Assembly: GCF_014640315.1 (NCBI RefSeq)
Contig: NZ_BMGS01000005.1
Span: forward strand, 310,001 to 374,000
Direction: 5' to 3'
DNA length: 64,000 nucleotides
From: Hymenobacter glacieicola
GTDB taxonomy: Bacteria > Bacteroidota > Bacteroidia > Cytophagales > Hymenobacteraceae
Positions 23,910 through 32,633 of the stretch are shown here, piece by piece; position 1 is the first letter of the stretch, and every line of letters begins with the position of its first letter. Below the pieces are notes generated by a model, which was given only the letters and a program-made list of their open reading frames with translations, made no database searches and had not been told where the DNA came from. A program made the position numbers and the translations under genes.

Positions 23910-24689
23910 TTACTGTTCAACAAAGGCCTTTACCAGCCCGAACACTTCCTCGGGTTTCTCGGCGTGCACCCAATGGCCCGCGTCCACTACGGTTTCTACC
24001 TGGGAATTCGGAAACAGCACCGGGATGCTGTAGAGCTTGTCCTCCGTGGTTACGTAGTCTGACTTGCCGCCGCGGATAAACAGGGTTGGCTTCACGAAGG
24101 GTTGCTCGGCCGTTATTTCGGCCCCGATGTCGTCCATTTCGGCGGTTAATGCCGCCAGGTTGGGGCGCCAGGCAAAAGAGTTGTCCTCGCGGCGGTACAG
24201 GTTTTTCAGCAAGAACTGGCGCACATCTACCTGGCGGATATAGCGGGCCAGGGCTTCGTCGGCCTGCTGCCGGTTTTCCAGGGCGGCCAGCGGCACGGCG
24301 TGCAAACCCGCCAAGATATCGTCCTGGTGGCGCATATCGGAAAAGCGCGGGGCAATGTCTACTACCACCAACTTTCCCAGGCGCGTGGGGTGGTCGAGGG
24401 CAAAGCGCATGGCTACCTTGCCGCCCATGCTGTGGCCCATCAGGGTAGTATCGGGGCCGAGCTGAAGCTGAGTGAAAAGGCCCAGCACATCCTCGCTCAT
24501 TAGGGCGTAGGTGTGCTCCGGGGCGTGTGGGGAGCGGCCGTGGTTGCGCAAATCCACCACAATAACGCGGTGACCCGCCTCCGCCCAGCGCCGGGCCAGC
24601 GTTTGCCAGTTATCAAGGGTGCCAAACAGGCCGTGCAGAATTACCAGCGGGGCGCCCTGCCCCATTTCGCGGAAGTGAAGTTGCAGCAT
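23910..24689 (-). CDS. Alpha/beta hydrolase (YbfF-like esterase)
   Basis: 259 residues. VILHGLFGTLDNWQ is the oxyanion-hole strand and VDLRNHGRSPH is typical of YbfF. The nucleophile elbow is GHSMGG, the acid is in RGGKSDYV and the histidine in DAGHWVHAEKP, so the Ser-Asp-His triad is intact. An esterase acting on short acyl esters is the likely class; the natural substrate is unknown. CATCTTTG on the minus strand at 24704-24697 is a near-consensus -7 element just upstream, which supports the start at 24689 over the long open frame that continues antisense to the kinase gene. Confidence 0.88.
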   Translation of the reverse strand: MLQLHFREMGQGAPLVILHGLFGTLDNWQTLARRWAEAGHRVIVVDLRNHGRSPHAPEHTYALMSEDVLGLFTQLQLGPDTTLMGHSMGGKVAMRFALDHPTRLGKLVVVDIAPRFSDMRHQDDILAGLHAVPLAALENRQQADEALARYIRQVDVRQFLLKNLYRREDNSFAWRPNLAALTAEMDDIGAEITAEQPFVKPTLFIRGGKSDYVTTEDKLYSIPVLFPNSQVETVVDAGHWVHAEKPEEVFGLVKAFVEQ

Positions 24690-24739
24690 AACCCTGCAAA
24701 GATGGAAACTTTGGCCGTAGCAACGCCCCCCAGCCGGCC

Positions 24740-26635
24740 TTAGGCCCGGGCAGCAGGTAAGGTAATGGATACGGTGGTTCCCCGGCCCGGCATACTCTGT
24801 ATATCGAGGCTGCCGCCCTGGCGCTGCATAAAGGCCCGGCACAGCAGCAAGCCCAGCCCCGTGCCCGAACGAGGCCCGCGCATAGGATGGTTGGTGGGGC
24901 CCGCGTCGGTTAGCAGTGCCTTCACTTGGTTTTGGTCCATGCCGGAGCCGGTATCGGCCACGCTTAGCCGCACGCCGGAGCCGGGCAGTACTTCCGCCCT
25001 GAGCTGAATGGTGCCGCCGCTGGGCGTAAATTTGAGGGCGTTGCCCACCAGGTTGCGCAGCACCGTCTGGGTCATGTGCGAATCTGCCCACACGGCCATA
25101 TCGGGGGGCGCTATCAGCTGGAGCTTGATCTGCTTGGCCTCAGCGGTGTTAGCGTAGAGCTGCAAGGCCTGGTTAAGCAGCTCGGCCACGGGTAGGCGCT
25201 CGGGGCGGAAGGCCAGCTCACCGGTTTGGTTAACGGCCCAGTTGAGTAGGTTATCCAGCAGGTGGTTGAGCTGATGGGCCGACTGGCGCACGAGGTCAGG
25301 CAAGCGTCGCAGGCCTTGCTCGTCGCCCTGCTTGAGGTAGAAATCAATCAGCTCGGTAACGCCCGCAAACGAAGTAACGGGTCCGCGCAGGTCGTGGGCT
25401 ACAATGGCGTACAGGCGGTCCTTGGAGGCGGCTACCTGCCGCAGCTCTTGGGTAGTTTCTTCCAGAAACCGATGGTTAACGGCCAGGGCCTCCCGGCTGC
25501 GTCGCAGCTTAAAGTACAGCAAGCCCATGCCCCCCAGGCCCAGCACCAAGGCCGCAATAGTGCCCCAAAGGGCCCGGTTGCGCTGCTGGGAGGCTGCGCC
25601 GCGTTCCGTAAGTCGGCGGATCTGGCTTTCTTTTTCGGCCGTTTCGTAGCGGGTTTGCAGGGCCGTCAGGGTCTGGACCCGGGAGCGGCTGTTCAGGCTG
25701 TCGTTCAGGTCCCGGAACCGGTTTTGCCAGGCAAACGCCTCTTCAAAATCGCGCCGGCTGGCGTTGATTTCGGCCAGCAAGCTGTAGGCATCCAGCACCC
25801 GCTCTTTATAGTCGATGCGGCGGGAAAGGGCCAGGGCCCGGCGGGTAAGCTCCTCCGCTTCCTCTAACTCCGACTTGAGCAGCAGCGCCGTAGCCAGCAG
25901 TTCCAGGTGACCCGCTTCAAATCGGGGGCTGTTCAGGGGTTCTACCAGCATCACCGATTGGCGCAGCAAGCCTTCCGCCGTCTCCAGCTGATCCATTTGC
26001 AGGTAAAAGGAGCCCAGGTCGGCCAGGTACAGCGACTCTCCGGCCCGGTCGCCGGTGCGGCGGGCCAGTTGCAGGGCCCGGCGGGTAAACACCAGCCCTT
26101 CCTGGCGGCGCCCCAGGTAGAAATACAGATTGCCCAGGTTGCCGAAGAGCATAAGCTGGGTTCGTACGCTCACGCGAGGCTCGTAGGCGCGCTCCAGGGC
26201 CCGGCGGTAGTTCAGCAGGGCCGCGGCCGTATCGTTGCGCTCATGGTAGACGCCGCCCATGCCCGCGTAGCTGCGTACAATGCCGTCAACGTTGTTTAGG
26301 CGCCGGGCCAGGTGCAGGGCCTGCTGCTGCAGCTGCAAGGCATGCGGGCCGTCGGCTAGGTTGGCGTAGCAGCCCCCCAGGTTAAGCAGGGCCTGCAACA
26401 GGCCGGGCTGGTCCTGAAGGCGGCGGGCCAGCGCCCGGCCCTGTTCCCCGTAGGCGAGGGCGCGGGTGGGCGCGTTGTCGTGCAGCTCGTAGCAGAGGGC
26501 ATTGAGCAGCCGCACCCGGCCCGTATCGGCGGGTTGGGCACGAAGCTTCCGCAGCAACGCAGCCTCCGTAGTTTGGGCTACGGCTACCTTACCGGCAATA
26601 CAGAATAAAAAACAGAGGAATAACAGGCGCTGCAT
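24740..26635 (-). CDS. TPR-containing sensor histidine kinase
   Basis: 631 residues. A signal-type N-terminus (MQRLLFLCFLFCIAG) is followed by a sensor region of tetratricopeptide repeats (about 40-320, for example LLQALLNLGGCYANLADG). One membrane helix is at 358-375, then a coiled segment. The HisKA dimerisation helix has phospho-acceptor His414 in IVAHDLRGPV. The ATPase domain shows LRNLVGNALKF (N box), ADTGSGM (G1) and SGTGLGLLLC (G2). No receiver domain is attached and no response-regulator gene is adjacent, so it is an orphan kinase with an unknown signal. The start at 26635 begins the signal peptide. Confidence 0.92.
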   Translation of the reverse strand: MQRLLFLCFLFCIAGKVAVAQTTEAALLRKLRAQPADTGRVRLLNALCYELHDNAPTRALAYGEQGRALARRLQDQPGLLQALLNLGGCYANLADGPHALQLQQQALHLARRLNNVDGIVRSYAGMGGVYHERNDTAAALLNYRRALERAYEPRVSVRTQLMLFGNLGNLYFYLGRRQEGLVFTRRALQLARRTGDRAGESLYLADLGSFYLQMDQLETAEGLLRQSVMLVEPLNSPRFEAGHLELLATALLLKSELEEAEELTRRALALSRRIDYKERVLDAYSLLAEINASRRDFEEAFAWQNRFRDLNDSLNSRSRVQTLTALQTRYETAEKESQIRRLTERGAASQQRNRALWGTIAALVLGLGGMGLLYFKLRRSREALAVNHRFLEETTQELRQVAASKDRLYAIVAHDLRGPVTSFAGVTELIDFYLKQGDEQGLRRLPDLVRQSAHQLNHLLDNLLNWAVNQTGELAFRPERLPVAELLNQALQLYANTAEAKQIKLQLIAPPDMAVWADSHMTQTVLRNLVGNALKFTPSGGTIQLRAEVLPGSGVRLSVADTGSGMDQNQVKALLTDAGPTNHPMRGPRSGTGLGLLLCRAFMQRQGGSLDIQSMPGRGTTVSITLPAARA

Positions 26636-26815
26636 CAGCAACGGGAGGCAATAAGATGGCCGGGCTCCTGATGGACTCCGGGTAGGCAGGGGTTGGGTTG
26701 CGTAATATAGAGGAGTTGCTATCAAATAGAAAGCCGGTAACCGCCTTATATCACCACAGTTTAGCTTGTTTCGAGCAAAGAAAACGAGCGGCAGTCTGGG
26801 TAAATTATTCCTGCC

Positions 26816-27409
26816 TCAGGCCCAGCAAAACCAGCGCTGTTTTTTCTCCAGGGGCGTGTTGCGCAGAAACTCCGTGACGGGCTCCAGGTTGGTCAGCAGC
26901 GAGGTCAGGGTAAGTACTTCGCCGGTTTGCAGGTAGAGCTTCAGGTAGGTGTAGTTGCTCCAGAAAAGCCGCTCCGACTGACACGTAACCCGCTCTACCC
27001 GCGCAATGTCCTTCTTGCCAAACGGAATCCGAACCCGGCCTTCGTAGACTTCCAGCACGTTTTGCTTGGGGTCGAAAACGAGGGTAGTGTGCAGGTTGCG
27101 CGCGTAGTACTGGCTGTGCAGCACGAAGGCCGGCATGGAAAACCCCAGCACCACGGCGGCCAGGGCCGTGAGCAGAATCAGCTCGTAGCCCGAGAGTGTG
27201 CCGGCGTAAAAAAAGGTGCCCAGAAACGGCAAGCCCACGCCCAGGCACAGCAGGGGCCAAAACAGCAGGGCGAACTGCCGCAGAAACGTGGGACGATATA
27301 CCCGGCTTTTGCGCGTGAAAAAACTGGTAATGACCCGCAGCCCAACAACCATCAGGGTAACGGCGGCGGCCGCCTCCAGCAGCGGCCGCAGAAAAGGCAA
27401 CAGTTTCAT
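26816..27409 (-). CDS. Membrane protein with PH-like soluble domain
   Basis: 197 residues, not recognised. Three hydrophobic segments lie at about 10-31, 46-66 and 75-98. A C-terminal soluble part follows (about 100-190: TTLVFDPKQNVLEVYEGRVRIPFGKKDI and on), whose alternating strands resemble a bacterial PH-like (YdbT/DUF304) domain; that resemblance is weak. The gene starts 9 bp after the stop of selD on the same strand, so it is the last gene of the selenium operon or an unrelated rider. The last residues are WFCWA. Confidence 0.7.
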   Translation of the reverse strand: MKLLPFLRPLLEAAAAVTLMVVGLRVITSFFTRKSRVYRPTFLRQFALLFWPLLCLGVGLPFLGTFFYAGTLSGYELILLTALAAVVLGFSMPAFVLHSQYYARNLHTTLVFDPKQNVLEVYEGRVRIPFGKKDIARVERVTCQSERLFWSNYTYLKLYLQTGEVLTLTSLLTNLEPVTEFLRNTPLEKKQRWFCWA

Positions 27410-27418
27410 GCGGCTAAC

Positions 27419-28477
27419 TTAGCGCACCAAAATCCAGGGCTCCCCGGCCGCGTGCTCGCGCAGCCGACCAAAGGGCTCCAGCGCCAGGCCGTGCGCCGCA
27501 AATACGGCCTGCACCGCCGCCCGGCCCGCGGGCTCCACGCACACGAGCAAGCCGCCGGAAGTTTGTGGGTCGCAGAGCCACTGGCGCTGCTCCTCGGTAA
27601 GCTTCCCGATTTTGTGGCCATAGGAGTCCCAGTTCCGGATAGTACCACCAGGAATCGACTTTTGGGCGCGGTACTGCTCGGCCTCCGGTAGCAGGGGTAC
27701 TTTGCTGAAGTCCACCTCAGCCGTCAGGTTACTACCCTCGCATACTTCGGAAAGGTGCCCGAGCAGCCCGAAACCCGTTACATCCGTCATGGCGCGCACG
27801 GCCGCCAGCTTGCCCAAGGGCTCCCCGATTTTGTTGAGCTGCATCATGCTTTGGGGCGCAATCTGCTCGTGCTCCGGCCGCAGGATGCCGCGCTTCTGGG
27901 CCGTAGTGAGCATACCTACCCCCAGCGGCTTGGTCAGGTATAGCTCGCAGCCGGCCGTGGCCGTATCGTTTTGCTTTAGGTTGCTGATGTCGAGCAGACC
28001 CGTAACGGCCAACCCGAAAATGGGCTCCGGCGAGTCGATGCTGTGGCCGCCGGCCAGCGGAATGCCCGCTTCGGCGCAAATGCTGCGGCTACCTTCAATG
28101 ACGCGCCTAGCAACCTCGGGCGCCAGCTTATCAATGGGCCAGCCCAGCACGGCAATGGCCATGACGGGCCGCCCGCCCATGGCGTACACGTCGCTGATGG
28201 CGTTGGCCGAGGCAATGCGCCCAAAATCGTAGGCGTCATCGACGATGGGCATGAAAAAGTCAGTGGTGCTGATCAGGGCCTGCCCGCCCCCAATATCGTA
28301 GACGGCCGCGTCGTCGCGGGAGGAGTTGCCCACCAGCAACTTGTCGTTGTGGGGTTGCGGAATGCTGGTGTGCAGAATCTGGTCTAGCACCTTGGGGGCA
28401 ATTTTGCAGCCGCAGCCCGCCCCGTGGCTGTATTGCGTCAGGCGAATGAGGTCGGTGGTTTCGGAGGCAGAGGACAT
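27419..28477 (-). CDS. selD: Selenide, water dikinase SelD (Cys form)
   Basis: 352 residues. It makes selenophosphate from selenide and ATP. The active site SHGAGCGCK has Cys22 in place of selenocysteine and catalytic Lys25. [10 protein letters not shown] is the glycine-poor ATP/metal loop, [20 protein letters not shown] and [12 protein letters not shown] are invariant motifs, and LAGGHSID and [10 protein letters not shown] are intact. It lies in a tight minus-strand operon mnmH - VOC gene - selD; the selenophosphate should feed MnmH. No selenocysteine-specific genes (selA, selB, tRNA-Sec) are in the window. The start ATG at 28477 was chosen because the family N-terminus begins there. Confidence 0.95.
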   Translation of the reverse strand: MSSASETTDLIRLTQYSHGAGCGCKIAPKVLDQILHTSIPQPHNDKLLVGNSSRDDAAVYDIGGGQALISTTDFFMPIVDDAYDFGRIASANAISDVYAMGGRPVMAIAVLGWPIDKLAPEVARRVIEGSRSICAEAGIPLAGGHSIDSPEPIFGLAVTGLLDISNLKQNDTATAGCELYLTKPLGVGMLTTAQKRGILRPEHEQIAPQSMMQLNKIGEPLGKLAAVRAMTDVTGFGLLGHLSEVCEGSNLTAEVDFSKVPLLPEAEQYRAQKSIPGGTIRNWDSYGHKIGKLTEEQRQWLCDPQTSGGLLVCVEPAGRAAVQAVFAAHGLALEPFGRLREHAAGEPWILVR

Positions 28478-28499
28478 AAGGTTGGTATGAGGCGCGTGA

Positions 28500-28889
28500 T
28501 TAATAACTCCAGGCGGCTTGCTGTAAAACGACCCGGTACCCATCCGGGTCTTCGAAGGTAAGCCCGAGCTTGTCCCAGTACGGGTTATCGGCCGGAACCG
28601 ATGGGTAGCCATGGGCTAGCAGCCGGTCAACGGCTGTTTGCCATTCCAGCCGGTCGGGCAGGTAAAAAACCAGCAGATGGTCCGTTGTTGGGGCCCGCCC
28701 AACAAGCTGCCCCGGCCGAGAAGTAAACTCAAGGTGGTAAGGTGCCTGCGGCTGCCCCAGCATTACCCCATCAAAGCCATTGTGGCCCGTAAATGAGCCC
28801 AGCTCCTGCAAACCTAGCCCGTCGCGGTAAAATCGTACGACGGCGGCCAGCTGATCGGTAGGGCGGGCCACGCGCAGCTTAGGCACCAT
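28500..28889 (-). CDS. VOC (glyoxalase-type) superfamily protein
   Basis: 129 residues with two beta-alpha-beta-beta-beta modules. The first has [21 protein letters not shown] and [19 protein letters not shown]; the second has [19 protein letters not shown] and [16 protein letters not shown]. The FEDPDGYR..L motif carries the second metal-ligand region; the first-half ligand could be His in YHLEFT. This is bleomycin-resistance/glyoxalase-like, with unknown substrate. Its start at 28889 lies inside the 3' end of mnmH (11-bp overlap), and its stop is 22 bp from selD, so it is translated with the selenium genes. Confidence 0.82.
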   Translation of the reverse strand: MVPKLRVARPTDQLAAVVRFYRDGLGLQELGSFTGHNGFDGVMLGQPQAPYHLEFTSRPGQLVGRAPTTDHLLVFYLPDRLEWQTAVDRLLAHGYPSVPADNPYWDKLGLTFEDPDGYRVVLQQAAWSY

Positions 28890-29931
28890 GGGGGGCGGGC
28901 CGGAGGGTAGGCAGAAAACCGGCTTCCTGGGCGGCTCGCTGCACCAGGTCGGCATTCACGGCCGGGTCGCAGGTATCGGAAACTACTCGCACCAGTGGGC
29001 GGTCGGCCAGCCCGTGAGTATAGGTCCGGTCGTAGTAGTCGAGCACCAGGCTCACCATTTTTTCCATGTCGTCTTCGCCAATGGCGGCCAGGGCTTCTTT
29101 GGTCGCCAGGCCGCCCAGGCGCTTCCGGATGCGGAGGATGCTGGTGGCCAGGGCCGCCGGGTCGTGGCGGCCGTACTCCTCAGCCAGCTTGCGCACCCGT
29201 ACGTCGCGGGGAATTTCCAGCAGAATCAGCGGGGCCGTGCGCAGTTGGGCGAACAGGGGGGGGGGCACGTGCATGCTGCCAATGGTGCGGCTTTCGTCCT
29301 CGACCCAAGTAGGAACCTGGGCCGGCAGGGTAGCCAGCACCGCCGCCAACTCATTCTCGAACTGCTCCTGAGTGGGCTGGGGCGGCTGCCCGATGCTGCC
29401 GAAAGCCGACCCCTTGTGGCTGGCCAGTCCTTCCAGATCGAGCACGGGCTGCTCAGCAGCGGCCAGGGCCTGCAGCACATCGGTCTTGCCCGAACCAGTC
29501 AGGCCGCCGAGTACTAGCAAGGACCGCGGCTGCCCGAACTCAGCCAGGGCCCAGTGCCGGTAGTCTTTGTACCCCTTGTTCAGCAGCTGAACCTGAAACC
29601 CGGCCAACTCCAGCAGCCACTGCACCGCTCCGCTGCGCATGCCCCCACGCCAGCAGTGCACGCGCACCTGCTTGTGGGGCGCAAGCTTTTGGGCCAGCCG
29701 AACCATGTGGCTCATGCGGGGACCGAAGAAGTCGAGGCCCAGCAGCACGGCCTTTTCCTGGCTCATCTGCTTATAGGTAGTACCAATGCGGGCCCGCTCC
29801 TCATCCGAAAACAGTGGAAAGCTCACGGCCCCGGGAATGTGGCCCTGGGCGTACTCCACCGGCGCGCGCACATCAAGAATAGGTGCTTCAGCTGGGCCTT
29901 GCAGGAAGTCGGACAGGGACAAACGGGGCAT
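28879..29931 (-). CDS. mnmH: tRNA 2-selenouridine synthase MnmH (SelU)
   Basis: 350 residues. The N-terminal rhodanese domain (1-125: PILDVRAPVEYAQGHIPGAV) has the catalytic Cys93 in CWRGGMRSG. A P-loop domain follows, with Walker A GLTGSGKT at 143-150 and LLVLGG before it. MnmH replaces sulphur in 5-methylaminomethyl-2-thiouridine at the tRNA wobble position with selenium, through a geranylated intermediate. It uses selenophosphate from SelD, encoded two genes downstream. It is first in the operon and its 3' end overlaps the VOC gene. Confidence 0.95.
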   Translation of the reverse strand: MPRLSLSDFLQGPAEAPILDVRAPVEYAQGHIPGAVSFPLFSDEERARIGTTYKQMSQEKAVLLGLDFFGPRMSHMVRLAQKLAPHKQVRVHCWRGGMRSGAVQWLLELAGFQVQLLNKGYKDYRHWALAEFGQPRSLLVLGGLTGSGKTDVLQALAAAEQPVLDLEGLASHKGSAFGSIGQPPQPTQEQFENELAAVLATLPAQVPTWVEDESRTIGSMHVPPPLFAQLRTAPLILLEIPRDVRVRKLAEEYGRHDPAALATSILRIRKRLGGLATKEALAAIGEDDMEKMVSLVLDYYDRTYTHGLADRPLVRVVSDTCDPAVNADLVQRAAQEAGFLPTLRPAPHGA

Positions 29932-29990
29932 GGTATTGAATTAAAGCGGAAGAGTTACGCTGTGCCAGCAAAACCGAAAACAGCCAGTTG

Positions 29991-30066
29991 GCATTCCGCG
30001 CGGAGCGAAGAATCTGGATTAAGCCGCCGGAGCATAACCCGGATTCTTTGCTCCGCTCGGAAGGAC
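29991..30066. repeat. Palindromic intergenic repeat (REP/BIME-like), copy 2
   Basis: Inverted arms of about 28 bp (29991-30018 and about 30039-30066) with TTCCG(A/C)GCGGAGC and AAGAATC in both. It is related in wording to the copy at 1591-1699 (GAGC.AAG core) but ends AAGAATC..GG rather than AAGGACCTTATC, so it is a different subtype. It lies between mnmH and the pdxJ gene, which point the same way. Confidence 0.7.
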
Positions 30067-30174
30067 AGTACAAAAGGTGTTTCTGCCGACACGGACCAGG
30101 AGTTGACCAGCGCGGCAGCGGGCAATGGGAAACAGATTAGGTTCTTCAAAGCCGCATTCGCACTCGTCCAGTGC

Positions 30175-30888
30175 TTATACCAACTGGCGCCGGTAGAGCT
30201 GAATGGTATTCTCCAGGCCCAAGTATAGCGCGTCGCAGATCAGGGCGTGACCGATGCTTACCTCCGCCAGGCCCGGCAGGTTCTGGTGCAGGTAGGCCAG
30301 GTTGTCAAGGTCCAGGTCGTGGCCGGCATTGAGGCCGAGGCCGAGTTGCCGGGCCGCTTCGGCCGCTTCGCGGTAAGGGCGAATAGCGGCTTCCCGGTCG
30401 GTGTGGTAGCGGCGGGCGTAGTCTTCGGTGTACAACTCAATCCGGTCGGTGCCCGTGCTGGCTGCCGCGTGCACTAGCTCCACTACGGGGTCCAGGAAGA
30501 TGCTGACGCGGGCCCCGAAGCTCTTGAGCTCCGCTACCACATCCTGCAGATATTCCTGGTGCCGGACCGTATCCCAGCCGGCGTTGGAAGTAATGGCATC
30601 GGGCGCGTCCGGTACCAGCGTCACCTGCTCTGGGCGCACGGCGCGCACCAGGGCCAGAAAGTCTGGTGTGGGGTTGCCTTCCACGTTCAACTCCGTGGTA
30701 ACCAGGGGCTTCAGGTCGTGCACATCCTGGTAGCGAATGTGACGCTCATCCGGCCGCGGGTGCACCGTAATTCCCTGGGCCCCAAACCGCTCACAGTCGC
30801 GGGCTACCTGCAGCAGGTCTGGGCGGTTGTGGCCGCGGGCGTTCCGCAGGGTGGCTATTTTATTTATGTTTACGCTGAGCTTCGTCAT
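30175..30888 (-). CDS. pdxJ: Pyridoxine 5'-phosphate synthase PdxJ
   Basis: 237 residues, the usual length. PdxJ condenses 1-deoxy-D-xylulose 5-phosphate with 3-amino-2-oxopropyl phosphate. [16 protein letters not shown] starts the barrel; [44 protein letters not shown]-like FLDPVVE and [12 protein letters not shown] are all in order, and the C-terminal [13 protein letters not shown] is intact. TATCTTTG at 30927-30920 on the minus strand is its promoter element. The enzyme supplies vitamin B6 for the PLP enzymes in the cell, including three in this window. Confidence 0.95.
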   Translation of the reverse strand: MTKLSVNINKIATLRNARGHNRPDLLQVARDCERFGAQGITVHPRPDERHIRYQDVHDLKPLVTTELNVEGNPTPDFLALVRAVRPEQVTLVPDAPDAITSNAGWDTVRHQEYLQDVVAELKSFGARVSIFLDPVVELVHAAASTGTDRIELYTEDYARRYHTDREAAIRPYREAAEAARQLGLGLNAGHDLDLDNLAYLHQNLPGLAEVSIGHALICDALYLGLENTIQLYRRQLV

Positions 30889-30919
30889 AATAGGGTAGGC
30901 TGGACGGGAAGTACGTGGT

Positions 30920-30927
30920 CAAAGATA
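30920..30927 (-). promoter_or_regulatory. Promoter -7 element of pdxJ
   Basis: TATCTTTG on the minus strand, an exact consensus, 32 bp before the pdxJ start codon. Confidence 0.6.
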
Positions 30928-30965
30928 CAACCGCAAACAGCCCACCTCGCTTTCCGTTTCCGGTC

Positions 30966-32036
30966 ATGCTGCTAACTCCAACGTTTCGTTACCGCCCCGC
31001 CCTGCTGTTTGGCGGGCTAAGCCTGACCCTGATTGGGGTAGAAATACTCATCATCCGCCGCCCCGACTTCAGCCTGCGCCCCGCGCTGCCAGCGGCAGTC
31101 TGCTTTGATTTGCTGACGATGCTTCCCCTACTGTTCTACTGGCAGGTGGTACGCCCCTACCAGTTGCCCAAGGGCACCGTAGTGGCTGCTTTCAGTGCGG
31201 CCGTAGCCTTGGCTTACGCCTTGCTGCCCAGCGCGCAGCAGCACTATTTGGGCTGGACCAGCTACGCACTAGCCGGCGCGGAAGTGCTAACGGCAGGGGT
31301 ACTGTTGCTCAATCTAAGCCGTATCCGTCGCGCATTTAGCGGGCGACGAGCAACGGAGCCCGATTACCTAGAAGCGCTTACGGCTGCATTCAACACGGTA
31401 CTCGGCCGGTCCTTAGCCCCCGTAGTAGCCGAAATAGGCATGCTGTATTACGCGCTGTGTAGCTGGCGCACTACCCCGGAAGCTAGGGCCACAGATCAGG
31501 CTTTCACGAATTACCAAGACTCCGGAACTACCGCGCTACTAGCTACGATAGGCTTATTATGGGTGCTGGAAATGGGAGCCGCGCACATGCTGTTAGCGCA
31601 CTGGTGGCCGGCCCTGACCATGCCTGCCCTGGTTTTGCACGTATATGGCCTGCTTTTTCTGCTGGGTCACATCCGGGCTATCCGGCTGCGGCCAACCCTG
31701 CTTACAGGCCAGCAGCAGGTGGTAGTGCGGGTAGGGTTTCTCTGGCAGCTGCGGGTGCCATTATCGGCCGTAGCCGAGGTCCGTAGTATTTCGCAGTTGC
31801 CCGTGGTAGTGGGGCCTCAAATGCTAAACAGTGCCCGCTTCCTGCTCACACCGCCTAACGTGTGGATTTCGTTTACAGAGCCGATGACCCTAAGCGGGCC
31901 GTATGGAAGCCATCGGCAAGCTCAATACCTGGCCTTGTACTTAGATCAGCCCGCGGCCTTCATTACCGCCCTGACCAGCCGCATGGTACTGGCCAAAAAC
32001 GCCTTTGCTACCCCCGTTGTCGGGAATAACCCGTAA
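30966..32036 (+). CDS. Hypothetical polytopic membrane protein
   Basis: 356 residues, not recognised. Around eight hydrophobic segments are present (for example FGGLSLTLIGVEILI, AVCFDLLTMLPLLFYW, VVAAFSAAVALAYALL, ATIGLLWVLEMGAAHMLL). A C-terminal cytosolic part (about 270-345) reads as alternating strands (VVVRVGFLWQLRVPLSAVAEV; PNVWISF), again reminiscent of a PH-like domain. The start at 30966 is chosen because an upstream GTG at 30915 lies on the divergent pdxJ promoter. Confidence 0.75.
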   Translation: MLLTPTFRYRPALLFGGLSLTLIGVEILIIRRPDFSLRPALPAAVCFDLLTMLPLLFYWQVVRPYQLPKGTVVAAFSAAVALAYALLPSAQQHYLGWTSYALAGAEVLTAGVLLLNLSRIRRAFSGRRATEPDYLEALTAAFNTVLGRSLAPVVAEIGMLYYALCSWRTTPEARATDQAFTNYQDSGTTALLATIGLLWVLEMGAAHMLLAHWWPALTMPALVLHVYGLLFLLGHIRAIRLRPTLLTGQQQVVVRVGFLWQLRVPLSAVAEVRSISQLPVVVGPQMLNSARFLLTPPNVWISFTEPMTLSGPYGSHRQAQYLALYLDQPAAFITALTSRMVLAKNAFATPVVGNNP

Positions 32037-32063
32037 TCTTGCATCTTCCTTACCCTCCTTGCC

Positions 32064-32528
32064 ATGGCTCTGAAAGAAATCATCGACGCTGATATTAAGA
32101 AGGCTATGCTGGCCAAAGACAAAGTTCGTCTGACGGCTCTGCGCAGCATTAAATCCCAGATTCTGCTGGCCGAAACGGCCGAAGGCCAGCACGGCGCGGC
32201 CCTCACGGCTGAGGCCGAAACCAAGCTGCTGACCAAGTCGGCTAAACAGCGCCGCGAAGCCGCCGAAATGTACCAGAAGCAGTTCCGCTCCGACCTGGAA
32301 GAAATTGAGCTGGCGGAGCTAGCCATCATCGAAGAATACCTGCCCCAGCAGCTGTCAGAGGCTGATCTGGTAGAAAAGCTCGTGGATATTATCCAGCGCG
32401 TAGGAGCCACCGGCCCGTCTGACTTGGGCAAGGTAATGGGCGTGGCAGCCCGTGAGCTAGCGGGTCAGGCCGATGGCCGCCAGATTTCGCAAGTAGTAAA
32501 CAACCTGCTCAACAACACGAACCTGTAA
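32064..32528 (+). CDS. GatB/YqeY domain protein
   Basis: 154 residues, the normal YqeY length. ALKEIIDADIKKAMLAKDK, LTALRSIKSQI, EAAEMYQKQFR, EIELAELAIIEEYLPQQLSE and a last segment with DLGKVMGVAARELAGQADG match the family along the whole length. It is related to the tail domain of amidotransferase subunit GatB; the cellular role is unclear, possibly tRNA-dependent amidation. It starts 27 bp after the preceding gene. Confidence 0.92.
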   Translation: MALKEIIDADIKKAMLAKDKVRLTALRSIKSQILLAETAEGQHGAALTAEAETKLLTKSAKQRREAAEMYQKQFRSDLEEIELAELAIIEEYLPQQLSEADLVEKLVDIIQRVGATGPSDLGKVMGVAARELAGQADGRQISQVVNNLLNNTNL

Positions 32529-32552
32529 GTGGTCTTGGGGGCTAGGGGTCTA

Positions 32553-32603
32553 GGATGAGGTTCTGCCAAACAAGAACTCTGTTGTAGATGTAGAGCCTCA
32601 TCC
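32553..32603. terminator. Weak hairpin between yqeY and cvpA genes
   Basis: GGATGAGGTTCT (32553-32564) pairs with AGAGCCTCATCC (32592-32603), 12 bp with one G-T pair, around a 27-nt loop. No T-run. The flanks repeat the words CTAGG and GGGG. Confidence 0.45.
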
Positions 32604-32633
32604 AGGGCCCTAAGTCCTGGAGCCCTCCATCCT

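Noticed and set aside
27419..28477. Selenocysteine in SelD
   Set aside because: The active-site codon gives cysteine (GCGCK context), with no in-frame TGA, so no recoding is needed.
29554..30228. Plus-strand open frame of 224 codons across the repeat at 29991
   Set aside because: It runs through mnmH antisense, the palindromic repeat and part of pdxJ; no coherent protein.
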